From Candidatus Aerophobota bacterium (GTDB taxonomy: Bacteria > Aerophobota > Aerophobia > Aerophobales > B47-G16), in contig QMPZ01000051.1 of the NCBI GenBank assembly GCA_003648815.1, positions 1 through 9,467 on the forward strand: a stretch of 9,467 nt of DNA. The letters are read 5' to 3'. Below are positions 1 to 6,460 of the stretch, one piece after another. Numbering within the stretch: position 1 is the first letter of the stretch; each line of letters begins with the position of its first letter. Position numbers and translations under genes: made by a program. The notes below the pieces were generated by a model, which was given only the letters and a program-made list of their open reading frames with translations, made no database searches and was not told where the DNA came from.

Positions 1-128
1 CTGTGGGTGGCCTGAAGCAAGTTGAATATGCCTATGCCGGCTAAGATGACGATAATTCCTACTGCTATTAGGATCTCTATCAAGGTGAAACCATCCCGCC
101 ATCTTCCTGCAGTATATCTTCCACCCAT
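1..128 (-). CDS. Type IV prepilin-like protein (pseudopilin), N-terminus only
   Basis: Reading leftward from an ATG at 128-126 gives 42 residues before the window edge. They contain the class III prepilin signal: a short positively charged leader (MGGRYTAGRWRDG), then the cleavage site G13|F14 followed by FTLIEILIAVGIIVIL. Glu at +5 of the mature protein (Glu18) and the long hydrophobic N-terminal helix are the family hallmarks. In this family the prepilin peptidase PilD cuts after the Gly and methylates the Phe, and the helix packs into the core of a type IV pilus or type II secretion pseudopilus. An AGGAAGG ribosome-binding site lies about 6 nt upstream and a good promoter at 150-177. The body of the protein is off the window, so pilin and pseudopilin (GspG/H or PilE-like) cannot be told apart. 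The prepilin N-terminus is close to certain; the exact role is not known. Confidence 0.88.
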   Translation of the reverse strand, partial: MGGRYTAGRWRDGFTLIEILIAVGIIVILAGIGIFNLLQATH

Positions 129-149
129 AAAGGCCCTTCCTCTTATTTT

Positions 150-177
150 CTTATAACACATAATGCTCTTCTGTCAA
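150..177 (-). promoter_or_regulatory. Sigma70-type promoter for the prepilin gene
   Basis: On the minus strand a perfect -35 TTGACA (177-172) is followed by a 16-nt spacer and TATAAG (155-150, 5 of 6 matches to TATAAT). The start codon of the prepilin lies 22 nt beyond the -10 box, leaving a short leader that holds the Shine-Dalgarno sequence. Recognised by eye only. Confidence 0.6.
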
Positions 178-231
178 ACTCTTTTTTTGTTAGGATTTAT
201 CCAAAATCGATTGACCATTAGCAAAAGAATG

Positions 232-264
232 GCATTGAAATGTGTGGTATGTACAAAGATGAGA
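232..264 (+). repeat. 33-nt upstream element, copy A
   Basis: This stretch matches 9116-9148 at 27 of 33 positions without gaps. Both copies share GCATT, AAATGTGTGGT and AAGATGAGA blocks in the same order and spacing. Both are on the plus strand, upstream of a plus-strand promoter. It may be a transcription-factor site or a fragment of a dispersed repeat; the two copies alone do not decide. Confidence 0.6.
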
Positions 265-274
265 TTCCCCCTTC

Positions 275-305
275 TTGCCTTTGTGCTCTGTCTATGCTAT
301 ATAAT
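275..305 (+). promoter_or_regulatory. Probable promoter for the acylphosphatase gene
   Basis: A perfect -10 TATAAT (300-305) lies 25 nt before the ATG at 331. The best -35 is TTGCCT (275-280, 4 of 6 matches) at a long 19-nt spacing, so the -35 part is weak. It faces away from the prepilin promoter at 150-177. The element at 232-264 lies 10 nt upstream of the -35. Confidence 0.45.
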
Positions 306-330
306 TAAATAATGGTTAAGGGAAGAAAAG

Positions 331-609
331 ATGAGTAAGGTAAGAGCATATGTGCTTATCAGCGGAAGGGTGCAAGGGGTATTTTTTCGCAGCAGTGCAC
401 GAGAGCAGGCTTATCGCCTCAGAGTCAATGGCTGGATCAGAAACAGGTGGGATGGTCAAGTGGAGGCAGTCTTCGAAGGGGAGGAAGAGGATGTCCTTAA
501 GATGATCGAGTGGTGCCATAAAGGTCCCCCTGGTGCACTGGTAGAGGATGTAAAGGTAAGGTGGGAAGAATATAAGGGAGAATTTAATACCTTCTTCATT
601 CGCTACTAA
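331..609 (+). CDS. acyP: Acylphosphatase
   Basis: This 92-residue protein is the usual single-domain acylphosphatase length. It should hydrolyse carboxyl-phosphate bonds of acyl phosphates such as carbamoyl or 1,3-bisphosphoglycerate, in the cytoplasm. The phosphate-binding signature VQGVFFR is at residues 14-20, with catalytic Arg20. The second signature GWIRNRWDGQVE is at 34-45 with the catalytic Asn38. The ATG at 331 is preceded by AAGGGAAG and gives the standard N-terminus that leads into strand 1 (VRAYVLISGRVQG). The gene is monocistronic on the plus strand. Its stop overlaps the stop of the convergent HAD phosphatase gene by 4 nt, with no terminator hairpin between them. The physiological substrate of bacterial acylphosphatases is generally not settled and nothing here narrows it. 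Confidence 0.95.
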   Translation: MSKVRAYVLISGRVQGVFFRSSAREQAYRLRVNGWIRNRWDGQVEAVFEGEEEDVLKMIEWCHKGPPGALVEDVKVRWEEYKGEFNTFFIRY

Positions 610-1391
610 GGTAACTTTAAAGAGGGAAGGTCTTTTAAGGAAGGAATAATGTAGTCGGGTCTCAGCGAAGGAGAAAGCCTTTCCACATCTTCCCTCCTGC
701 TTATTCCTGAGAGAACCAGGACGGTGGTGATTCCCATTCGCTTTCCCGCCAGAATATCCGTCTCCAAACGATCTCCAACGATTATGGCCTCCTCGCGAGG
801 GCACCCTTTAGCCTTCAATATCGTCTCAAGCCCAAAGACCTCAGGCTTGCCCAGCACCAGAGGCATTCTACCCGTAGAAACCTCAATGGCCTTAACTATA
901 GCTCCTGCCGCAGGTATAGTTTTTTCCTCCAGAGGATAGGTAGAATCAGTATTGGTAGCTATAAACTTGGCTCCATTTAATATTGCCTCATAAGCCTGAC
1001 AAAGCTTTCCGAAGGTAAAGTTTCTGTCCATTCCCACCACCACGTAATCAGCTTCGCTTTCCTCCTGAACAATGCGCACTCCAGCCTCTCTTAACTCCTC
1101 AAACAGTCCCTCTTCCCCTATCACAAGTAACCTGCTCTTTTCCCTTCGTCGATCCCTGTTAAAATAGACCGCTGCCAGGTACGAGGATGGAAAAAGCTCC
1201 TCAAGGCTAACCCGTATTCCCAACCTAGTGAGCTTCCTCAAATAGCCGCGCCTGCTCAGGGTGGAATTGTTGCTAAGGAAGCAGACCTTCTCTCCTCGTT
1301 CCCTGAGAAGGTCCAGACTTTCCTTTGCCCCGGACAGCAATCTTTCCCCACGATAAATTACTCCATCTAAATCGAAGATGTAAAGGCTCAT
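606..1391 (-). CDS. HAD superfamily subfamily IIA phosphatase (NagD / 4-nitrophenylphosphatase-like)
   Basis: The protein has 261 residues and all four HAD motifs. Motif I is DLDG at 7-10 (nucleophile Asp7, general acid Asp9). Motif II is SNNST at 40-44. Motif III Lys is Lys182 in GKPE. Motif IV is GDRLETDI at 206-213 (Asp207 and Asp212 bind Mg). The roughly 100-residue insert between motifs II and III, carrying ATNTD at 145-149, is the C2 cap of subfamily IIA (NagD, phosphoglycolate and p-nitrophenyl phosphatases, AraL). It should dephosphorylate a small phosphorylated metabolite in the cytoplasm; the substrate cannot be read from sequence. It is the last gene of the glyQ-glyS-ricT-PP-loop run and starts 4 nt after the preceding stop, with AAGGA just before the ATG. 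Its stop overlaps the convergent acylphosphatase gene by 4 nt. Confidence 0.92.
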   Translation of the reverse strand: MSLYIFDLDGVIYRGERLLSGAKESLDLLRERGEKVCFLSNNSTLSRRGYLRKLTRLGIRVSLEELFPSSYLAAVYFNRDRRREKSRLLVIGEEGLFEELREAGVRIVQEESEADYVVVGMDRNFTFGKLCQAYEAILNGAKFIATNTDSTYPLEEKTIPAAGAIVKAIEVSTGRMPLVLGKPEVFGLETILKAKGCPREEAIIVGDRLETDILAGKRMGITTVLVLSGISRREDVERLSPSLRPDYIIPSLKDLPSLKLP

Positions 1392-1395
1392 ATCC

Positions 1396-2367
1396 TTATA
1401 TTCTCAACTTCTCTATTTCCTCATCAGGTAAAGGAGTAACTATAAGGCACCTTTTTTCCTTCTCAAAAAGCTCGCAGTATTCTGTCTTCACCTCTTTAAA
1501 AGGAGCATCGCTGTAACGGGTGACTATGCGAGCTGCCATCCTGACTACCTCGTCTTTCTCCTTTCCCCTTAAAAGGCCAACTGGCCCGGGGAAACCAACT
1601 ACTCGAAGACAGATATCCCCAGCTCTGGCCAGCCGAAGGAGTTCCTCATTTTCCTTCCTGTTTCTGCCCACGATCAGCTTTGCCCCCTCTCCCAGGCGAA
1701 AGTGTCTGCCTATTTTGAGCAGTTCTACCTCGTTCAGGTTCAGCTTCCCCCTGAGCAAGAGGTCCTTAACCCGTCGAGAAAAGGTAGGATCGGTAAGGAG
1801 GCATCCTCCAGCAGGAGAAGAGAAATCCTCAATTCCCATCTCCTTGGCCATCTCCAGTTGAATACGCCGACTCCTCCCCTTAATCCCCTTCAGCTTTTCC
1901 CTGTTCACCCATCCCCTTCTCTCAGGTAAGGTAGGCGGAAGGTTCTTTGCCGTGAGAGGACGAAGCAGGTAATCTCCCCAACCGGACCTCTCCGCCACGA
2001 CCTTCAGTGCCCAGCGATTCTGGGATTTAGGCCTTTCTCCCAGAACCTCTCCTGTGATGAGAAATTGGGCTCCTATCTTTTTCATCAGGAGACCGGCCTT
2101 CTTCACCATAAGGATGTGACAGTCAATGCAGGGATTGGCTCCTTTTCCGAAACCATAAAGAGGAGACTTAATTATGGAAAGTAGCTCTTCGGTGAGATCT
2201 ATGGTATGAAGCGGTATCCTTATCCTCTTAGCAGCTTTTATCGCCTTTTCTGCGTCAAAGAAAGTAGAGGTAAAGCACACACCTTCCACCTGGATTCCCT
2301 GTTCTTGAATGAGCCTGGTAGCTAAAACGCTGTCCAGACCTCCTGAAAACAGGCTCAATGCCTTCAT
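1396..2367 (-). CDS. PP-loop ATP pyrophosphatase, MnmA/ThiI-like tRNA thiolation-type protein of unknown target
   Basis: This 323-residue protein has an N-terminal adenine-nucleotide alpha-hydrolase fold with the PP-loop SGGLDS at residues 8-13. PP-loop enzymes of this kind adenylate a tRNA base (or similar substrate) before sulfur transfer. Cys80 and Cys83 sit in NPCIDCH, and Cys189 sits in SPAGGCLLTDP. Their placing resembles the two catalytic cysteines of MnmA (in NPDxxCN and in a later Gly-Cys segment). GEVLGERPKSQNR (106-118) and the RPL-LPPTLPE segment (136-149) fit, as I recall it, a MnmA/ThiI-like family often loosely annotated as ThiI or a 2-thiouridylase. There is no THUMP or rhodanese domain, so it is not classical ThiI, and it is too divergent to call MnmA. 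The C-terminal third (about 200-323) is a separate domain I cannot name. The ATG overlaps the ricT stop (ATGA, 4 nt), so the two are probably co-translated. PP-loop assignment is firm; tRNA as substrate is inference. Confidence 0.85.
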   Translation of the reverse strand: MKALSLFSGGLDSVLATRLIQEQGIQVEGVCFTSTFFDAEKAIKAAKRIRIPLHTIDLTEELLSIIKSPLYGFGKGANPCIDCHILMVKKAGLLMKKIGAQFLITGEVLGERPKSQNRWALKVVAERSGWGDYLLRPLTAKNLPPTLPERRGWVNREKLKGIKGRSRRIQLEMAKEMGIEDFSSPAGGCLLTDPTFSRRVKDLLLRGKLNLNEVELLKIGRHFRLGEGAKLIVGRNRKENEELLRLARAGDICLRVVGFPGPVGLLRGKEKDEVVRMAARIVTRYSDAPFKEVKTEYCELFEKEKRCLIVTPLPDEEIEKLRI

Positions 2368-3173
2368 TTCCCCGACTTACTCTCCCTTAATACTTTCCCG
2401 GATATTACCTTTCTCACGCCATCCTCTGTCTCTATGGTTACGGTATCCTTTAGCAGGTTTTGCTCCACCACCTTCACCTTTTCCCCTTTCCATTCGATGA
2501 CCTCACCTATGGAAGGAAGGTTTTGTCTCAGTTTAAGGTAAGTGGTATATTCGAAATTCAGACAGCAGCGAAGTCTTCCACATATTCCGGAAATCTTGGA
2601 GGAGGTCAAGGGAAGGTTCTGGAGACGAGCCGCCTCCAGGCTTACCGAATCCAATTTCCCCTTCTTCTTACTTAAAAAGGAAGCGCAACATACACGCCTT
2701 CCACAAATTCCACAACCTCCCAAGATCTTGGATTCATCCCTTACCCAGATCTGCTGCATTTGAATGCGTACCTTGAAGACCCTTGCTAAATCCTTGACCA
2801 AAGCCCTGAAATCTATCCTCTGCTCAGCGGTATAGTAAAAATTAATTCGATTGCTTTCTAAGGGATAACTTGTGGCTATTAGCTTCATGGGCAGTTTGCG
2901 AAAGGAAATTCTCCTTAAGGCCACCTCATAGGCCTTTTTCTCTATCCTTCTTCGTCGCTCAAACTCCCTCCTTTCCTCTACAGTAGCCTTTCTTAAAGAG
3001 TTATCCCGGACGGATAGAACTTTTCCCTCCGCTGGAACGACAAGCCTAATCTTTCCTATCATCCTTCCTTCTTTTATTCTAAACGAGCACCAATCTCCTC
3101 TTTTAAACTCCCCTTTTCTGGTGAGAAAGTAAACAACTCTATCGGGAGCTTCGACCTCCACCAAAAAGAGCAT
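2364..3173 (-). CDS. ricT: PSP1 domain protein, RicT (YaaT) family
   Basis: The protein has 269 residues, the usual RicT length. The PSP1 domain covers roughly residues 58-142. It is followed by the two conserved cysteine blocks GGCGICGRRVCC (152-163) and SKISGICGRLRCCLNFE (192-208). Cysteines are at 154, 157, 162, 163, 198, 203 and 204. In Bacillus subtilis the RicA-RicF-RicT complex carries [4Fe-4S] clusters, supports RNase Y-dependent mRNA processing and affects sporulation, competence and biofilm formation. No ricA or ricF lies in the window, so the partner proteins are unknown. A C-terminal segment (about 221-264) looks like a small beta domain. A strong AAAGGAGG ribosome-binding site (about 3190-3183) supports the ATG at 3173. 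The gene follows glyS by 54 nt and its TGA overlaps the start of the PP-loop gene. Confidence 0.9.
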   Translation of the reverse strand: MLFLVEVEAPDRVVYFLTRKGEFKRGDWCSFRIKEGRMIGKIRLVVPAEGKVLSVRDNSLRKATVEERREFERRRRIEKKAYEVALRRISFRKLPMKLIATSYPLESNRINFYYTAEQRIDFRALVKDLARVFKVRIQMQQIWVRDESKILGGCGICGRRVCCASFLSKKKGKLDSVSLEAARLQNLPLTSSKISGICGRLRCCLNFEYTTYLKLRQNLPSIGEVIEWKGEKVKVVEQNLLKDTVTIETEDGVRKVISGKVLRESKSGK

Positions 3174-3227
3174 TTCATCCCTCCTCCTTTGTCAAGAAGA
3201 GAGGGCTACAAGCTAAATCCTTAAGCC

Positions 3228-5321
3228 TTACTTTACCTGTAGCTCCGTAAAATCAGCTATACGGAGAAGAGGATTTCTTATCCTGTTTAAAAGGGAAAGG
3301 CGATTTGCCCTTAACTTTTCATCCTCGCTCATCACCAAGACCTTATCAAAGAACCTGTGAATGGGGTCCTGAAGCAGAGTGATCAGCTTATACGCTTCTA
3401 AATATCTTTGATCTCTTAACAAAAGATTCACCCTTTCCTCTATTTTTTTCCAGCAAAAGTAAAGGTCCCTCTCTTCCTTTTCTGTTAAAAGTTCTTCTTG
3501 AACTTCTTCAGATATCGTTATTTTACGTTGAACAGCCTGCTTTAATATATTCATCACCCTAATTATGGCTATTACCTCCTCTTTGAAATTCTCCCTTAAA
3601 GAAGCCTTATAAAGAGCTTCAGCTCTCTTAAGTACGTCCTGCAGATCCTCGAATCCCACCTTCAAGACCGCCCTGATCTGGTCAACTTTCATCCCTTTAT
3701 CCCTGAGGAGGTTTATCAGTCTCGTCCGGAAGAAATCCTTAAGTTTCGATTTTCCACTCTCCTCTTTTTTCCCGTAAAGTTTTAGACATTCCTCAATTAA
3801 ATAATCCAGGGAAATCTTCCAGTTTCTCTGGAGAATGATGTTCACCACAATCTGAGCTTCTCTCCGAAGTCCCCAGGGATCCTCAGACCCTGAAGGGATA
3901 AGACCAGCCCAAAAAGAACCTACTAAGGTATCCACCCTATCTACCAGAGCAAGAATTGCCCCCTCTGTAGTTTTTGGGAACTCCTCCTGGTTAAAATAGG
4001 GCATCTTATGTTCAAAGATCGCCTGTGCCACCGTGGAATCCTCTCCAAAATAAAGGGCATACTCCCTTCCCATCATTCCCTGCAGCTCAGGAAATTCCCT
4101 TACCACCTGAGTGGTTATATCGGCCTTGCAAAGATATGCCGCCCGCTCTACCCTCCTTTTAACCTTCTCATCTTCTCCAAGGCAAGAGGCAAGTTTTCCT
4201 GCCAGCTTAACCAAGCGCATGGTCTTGTCATAATAGCTACCCAGTTTCTTCTGCACCACCACCTCTTTAAGAAGGGGCACCCTCTGGTCTAAAGGAATCT
4301 TTTTGTCCTCCTCAAAGAAAAACTCGGCATCGGTCAGACGAGCCTTGAGCACTCTCTGGTTGCCTTCCACTACCTCCTTTATATGCTTTCTGTTCCCCTC
4401 CCTTACCCCCAAAAAGTAGGGAAGAGGTCGATCGCCATCCACAACGGAAAAATGTTTCTGATAGTCTCTCAGACAGGCCCTCAGGATGGGAAAGGGAAGG
4501 GAGAGGAATCGACGGTCAAATCTACCTAAGAAAAGGGTTGGATACTCTGCTAAGTAAATCATCTCTTTCAGCAGTTCCTCGTCCTCCAGGACAGTTGCCC
4601 TATATCCCTTTCCTCTCAAAGAGGAAGTTATCCTCTTCATCTGGGAAACAATTCTCCTTTTTCGCTCCTCAGGGTCCACGATCACCCATCTTCTCCTTAG
4701 AACCTCCAGGTACTCCTGAGGGCTTTCAATGCAGAAAGGACGAGGTGAAAGATAGCGATGTCCAACTGTTTTCCTGTCAGAGGTTACCCCGGCAATCTTG
4801 AACTTTATCACCTTTTTCCCAAAAATAGCTAAAAGGTAACGAATGGGACGCTCAAAATAGAACTTTTCCCTCCCCCAGCGCATCGATTTGGAAAAGCGTA
4901 AAGAGCTGATGAGCTGAACGAAGATGAGGGGAAGAACATTTTCGGTCCTCTCTCCCGGCGTTTGCCTCCTTATATAGACATACTCTCCTTTTTTTGTCCT
5001 CTCAACTCCTAAATCCTCTATCCTTGCCCCCTTAGCTTTCAAATATCTTTCCCCGCTTCGGGTAAGCTCACCCTTCTCATTTAAGACCATCGCCTTAGGA
5101 GGTCCCATCTCCTTCTCTATTTTTTCCCTTTGTCGGGAAGATAGACCTTCCACCCAGAGAATGAGTCGACGAGAACTTCCATAGGTAGCTATTTTCTGGT
5201 AATCAAGTCGAAACTCTACAAAAAGCTCCTCTGCCTTTTCCTTAAGTTGAGCTAAGGTCTCCTCGACGCAGGAGGGAGGAAACTCCTCCACCCCTATCTC
5301 CAGAAGTGCCGTCTCAGACAT
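3228..5321 (-). CDS. glyS: Glycyl-tRNA synthetase beta subunit
   Basis: The protein has 697 residues, the normal length for the beta subunit of the alpha2-beta2 bacterial glycyl-tRNA synthetase. It binds and helps charge tRNA-Gly together with GlyQ in the cytoplasm. It begins with the family N-terminus (LLEIGVEEFPPSCVE). RRLILWVEGL lies near residue 51 and the FERPIRYLLAI segment near 156. The HD-like domain contains AAYLCKADITTQVVREFPEL (394-413), and PSGSEDPWGLRREAQ (476-490) is a further family signature. The C-terminal 130 residues, ending in LITLLQDPIHRFFDKVLVMS and LLNRIRNPLLRIADFTEL, form the anticodon-binding domain. Translation is coupled to glyQ: the start codon lies 8 nt inside the end of glyQ, with AGAGGG upstream. 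No key segment looks missing. Confidence 0.97.
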   Translation of the reverse strand: MSETALLEIGVEEFPPSCVEETLAQLKEKAEELFVEFRLDYQKIATYGSSRRLILWVEGLSSRQREKIEKEMGPPKAMVLNEKGELTRSGERYLKAKGARIEDLGVERTKKGEYVYIRRQTPGERTENVLPLIFVQLISSLRFSKSMRWGREKFYFERPIRYLLAIFGKKVIKFKIAGVTSDRKTVGHRYLSPRPFCIESPQEYLEVLRRRWVIVDPEERKRRIVSQMKRITSSLRGKGYRATVLEDEELLKEMIYLAEYPTLFLGRFDRRFLSLPFPILRACLRDYQKHFSVVDGDRPLPYFLGVREGNRKHIKEVVEGNQRVLKARLTDAEFFFEEDKKIPLDQRVPLLKEVVVQKKLGSYYDKTMRLVKLAGKLASCLGEDEKVKRRVERAAYLCKADITTQVVREFPELQGMMGREYALYFGEDSTVAQAIFEHKMPYFNQEEFPKTTEGAILALVDRVDTLVGSFWAGLIPSGSEDPWGLRREAQIVVNIILQRNWKISLDYLIEECLKLYGKKEESGKSKLKDFFRTRLINLLRDKGMKVDQIRAVLKVGFEDLQDVLKRAEALYKASLRENFKEEVIAIIRVMNILKQAVQRKITISEEVQEELLTEKEERDLYFCWKKIEERVNLLLRDQRYLEAYKLITLLQDPIHRFFDKVLVMSEDEKLRANRLSLLNRIRNPLLRIADFTELQVK

Positions 5322-6174
5322 CTTGCTTTTCCCTCTTCATATTTTCTAAATAAAGTCTGGCGCATCTATTGGCTAAACGACGTACCCTCCTGATGAAGTT
5401 TTCCCTCTCGGCGACTCCCAGGGTTCCCCGGGCATCCAGGAGATTGAAGGTATGAGAGCATTTTAAGACGTAATCATACGCTGGCAGGCAAAGTCCCTTT
5501 TCCAGAAGCCTTTCCGCCTCTTTTTCATAAATATGAAACAGTTGAAACTGGACAACTGGATCTATCTCCTGAAAGTTATAGCGGGAGAACTCCACCTCGC
5601 TCTCATAGTAGATATCCCTGTATTTAACCTGAGGGCTCCACTGTAGGTCGAAGACACTGTTTACCTTCTGAATACACATGCCAATTCGTTCCAGTCCATA
5701 GGTGATCTCCACGGGGATGAGCTCTAAATCGAGTCCACCCACCTGCTGGAAGTAAGTAAATTGAGTGATCTCCATTCCATCCAGCCTTACCTCCCACCCC
5801 AATCCCCAGGCTCCCAGAGTGGGAGACTCCCAGTCATCCTCGATGAACTTGATGTCGTGGTGAAGAAGTTTAATGCCCAGCTCCTCAAGGCTTCCCAGAT
5901 AGATTTCTTGAATGTCATCCGGGGATGGCTTGACGATCACCTGGTACTGATGGTGTAGCCGAAGGCGATAGGGATTCTGAGCATATCGTCCATCGGTAGG
6001 ACGACGAGAAGGCTCTACATAAGCAACTCGCCAGGGATCAGGATCTAACACTCTTAAAAAGGTGGCCGGATTAAACGTCCCTGCCCCCTTTTCCACATCA
6101 TAAGGCTGGAAAATTGAACATCCCTGTCTTCTCCAGTACTCCTGTAGCTTAAGGATAATCTCCTGAAGATCCAT
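5314..6174 (-). CDS. glyQ: Glycyl-tRNA synthetase alpha subunit
   Basis: This 286-residue class II aminoacyl-tRNA synthetase catalytic subunit (E. coli GlyQ is about 300) activates glycine with ATP and charges tRNA-Gly with GlyS. The family start LQEIILKLQEYW leads into GCSIFQPYDVEKGAGTFNP (18-36). Class II motif 2 lies in AYVEPSRRPTDGRYAQNPYR (51-70) and motif 3 in EITYGLERIGM (156-166). The conserved DDWESPTLGAWGLGWEVRLDG (113-133) and EITQFTYFQQVGG (135-147) are also present. The reading frame stays open another 351 nt upstream, but that part runs through the promoter and the 7-bp repeats. The ATG at 6174 is chosen because the family homology starts there and AGGAG lies 6 nt before it. It is the first gene of a five-gene operon with its own promoter at 6221-6248. 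Confidence 0.97.
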   Translation of the reverse strand: MDLQEIILKLQEYWRRQGCSIFQPYDVEKGAGTFNPATFLRVLDPDPWRVAYVEPSRRPTDGRYAQNPYRLRLHHQYQVIVKPSPDDIQEIYLGSLEELGIKLLHHDIKFIEDDWESPTLGAWGLGWEVRLDGMEITQFTYFQQVGGLDLELIPVEITYGLERIGMCIQKVNSVFDLQWSPQVKYRDIYYESEVEFSRYNFQEIDPVVQFQLFHIYEKEAERLLEKGLCLPAYDYVLKCSHTFNLLDARGTLGVAERENFIRRVRRLANRCARLYLENMKREKQDV

Positions 6175-6220
6175 ATCGGTCTCCTGCTCGAAGATAATGG
6201 ATGCTTTGAAGCTGATTTTG

Positions 6221-6248
6221 ATTATAGACTGGTTCAGAAAAAAGTCAA
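6221..6248 (-). promoter_or_regulatory. Sigma70-type promoter for the glyQ-glyS-ricT operon
   Basis: On the minus strand TTGACT (6248-6243, 5 of 6) is followed by a 16-nt spacer and a perfect TATAAT (6226-6221). Transcription should begin near 6214, leaving a leader of about 40 nt before the glyQ ATG. The -35 box forms part of the third copy of the palindromic repeat (6243-6268), and the 7-bp tandem repeats begin about 24 nt upstream of it. Confidence 0.65.
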
Positions 6249-6268
6249 GGAAACGACACTTGGGAAAG
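6243..6268. repeat. Palindromic repeat, copy 3 (degenerate)
   Basis: The core CAAGGAAACGACACTTGGG (6246-6264) matches the core of the two copies at 8874-8899 and 8992-9017. The stem here is shortened: CAAG pairs with CTTG and the outer GG-CC pairs are lost. It overlaps the glyQ -35 box and lies directly next to the 7-bp repeat tract. Confidence 0.55.
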
Positions 6269-6271
6269 GGA

Positions 6272-6341
6272 GGGTGGAGAGTAAAGAGTAAAGGGTGAAG
6301 AGTGAAGGGTGAAGGGTAAAGAGTAAAGGGTGAAGGGTGAA
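6272..6341. repeat. Heptanucleotide tandem repeat, ten units
   Basis: Ten consecutive 7-mers of the form G(G/A)GT(G/A)(A/G)A run without a break: GGGTGGA, GAGTAAA twice, GGGTGAA, GAGTGAA, GGGTGAA, GGGTAAA, GAGTAAA, then GGGTGAA twice. Variation is almost only A/G, so one strand is purine-rich apart from the T. The tract lies between two divergent promoters. Degenerate heptad tracts of this kind are known from cyanobacteria and other bacteria; their function is generally unknown. The minus strand reads through it as a PFTLHP-type peptide repeat, which I regard as accidental. Confidence 0.9.
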
Positions 6342-6382
6342 AGATATCACCTGTTTTAAAAGGGGGAGCAGACCTATATTGG

Positions 6383-6398
6383 GGGATCGGGCGATCCC
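6383..6398. promoter_or_regulatory. Perfect inverted repeat abutting the DUF2062 promoter
   Basis: GGGATCG and CGATCCC form a perfect 7-bp inverted repeat around a GG centre, ending exactly where the -35 box TTGATT begins. The position suits a repressor or activator site. A terminator is unlikely because nothing known is transcribed into it. There is no direct evidence for any bound protein. Confidence 0.4.
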
Positions 6399-6426
6399 TT
6401 GATTTTCCGCGGTGATTTGCTAAAAT
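6399..6426 (+). promoter_or_regulatory. Extended -10 promoter for the DUF2062 gene
   Basis: TTGATT (6399-6404, 4 of 6) precedes a 16-nt spacer and TAAAAT (6421-6426, 5 of 6). The TG of an extended -10 (TGCTAAAAT) is at 6418-6419. The ATG at 6461 lies 34 nt beyond the -10 and has an AGAGGAG ribosome-binding site. The promoter diverges from the glyQ promoter. Confidence 0.6.
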
Positions 6427-6460
6427 AGTTAAGATTACCCTATGAGAGGAGCGCTTTAAA

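Noticed and set aside
316..804. Minus-strand open frame of 162 codons overlapping acylphosphatase and HAD genes
   Set aside because: It is antisense to most of the acylphosphatase gene and out of frame with the HAD gene; no family features.
6175..6226. T-box riboswitch upstream of glyQS
   Set aside because: The predicted leader is only about 40 nt, far too short for a T-box, and I see neither a specifier stem nor a terminator hairpin.
6272..6341. CRISPR array
   Set aside because: The 7-bp units are contiguous with no unique spacers, so this is a simple tandem repeat.
6383..6404. Intrinsic terminator (GGGATCG-GG-CGATCCC followed by TTGATTTT)
   Set aside because: The loop is only 2 nt, the T-run is interrupted, no gene reads into it from the left, and it abuts a promoter; an operator-like role fits better.
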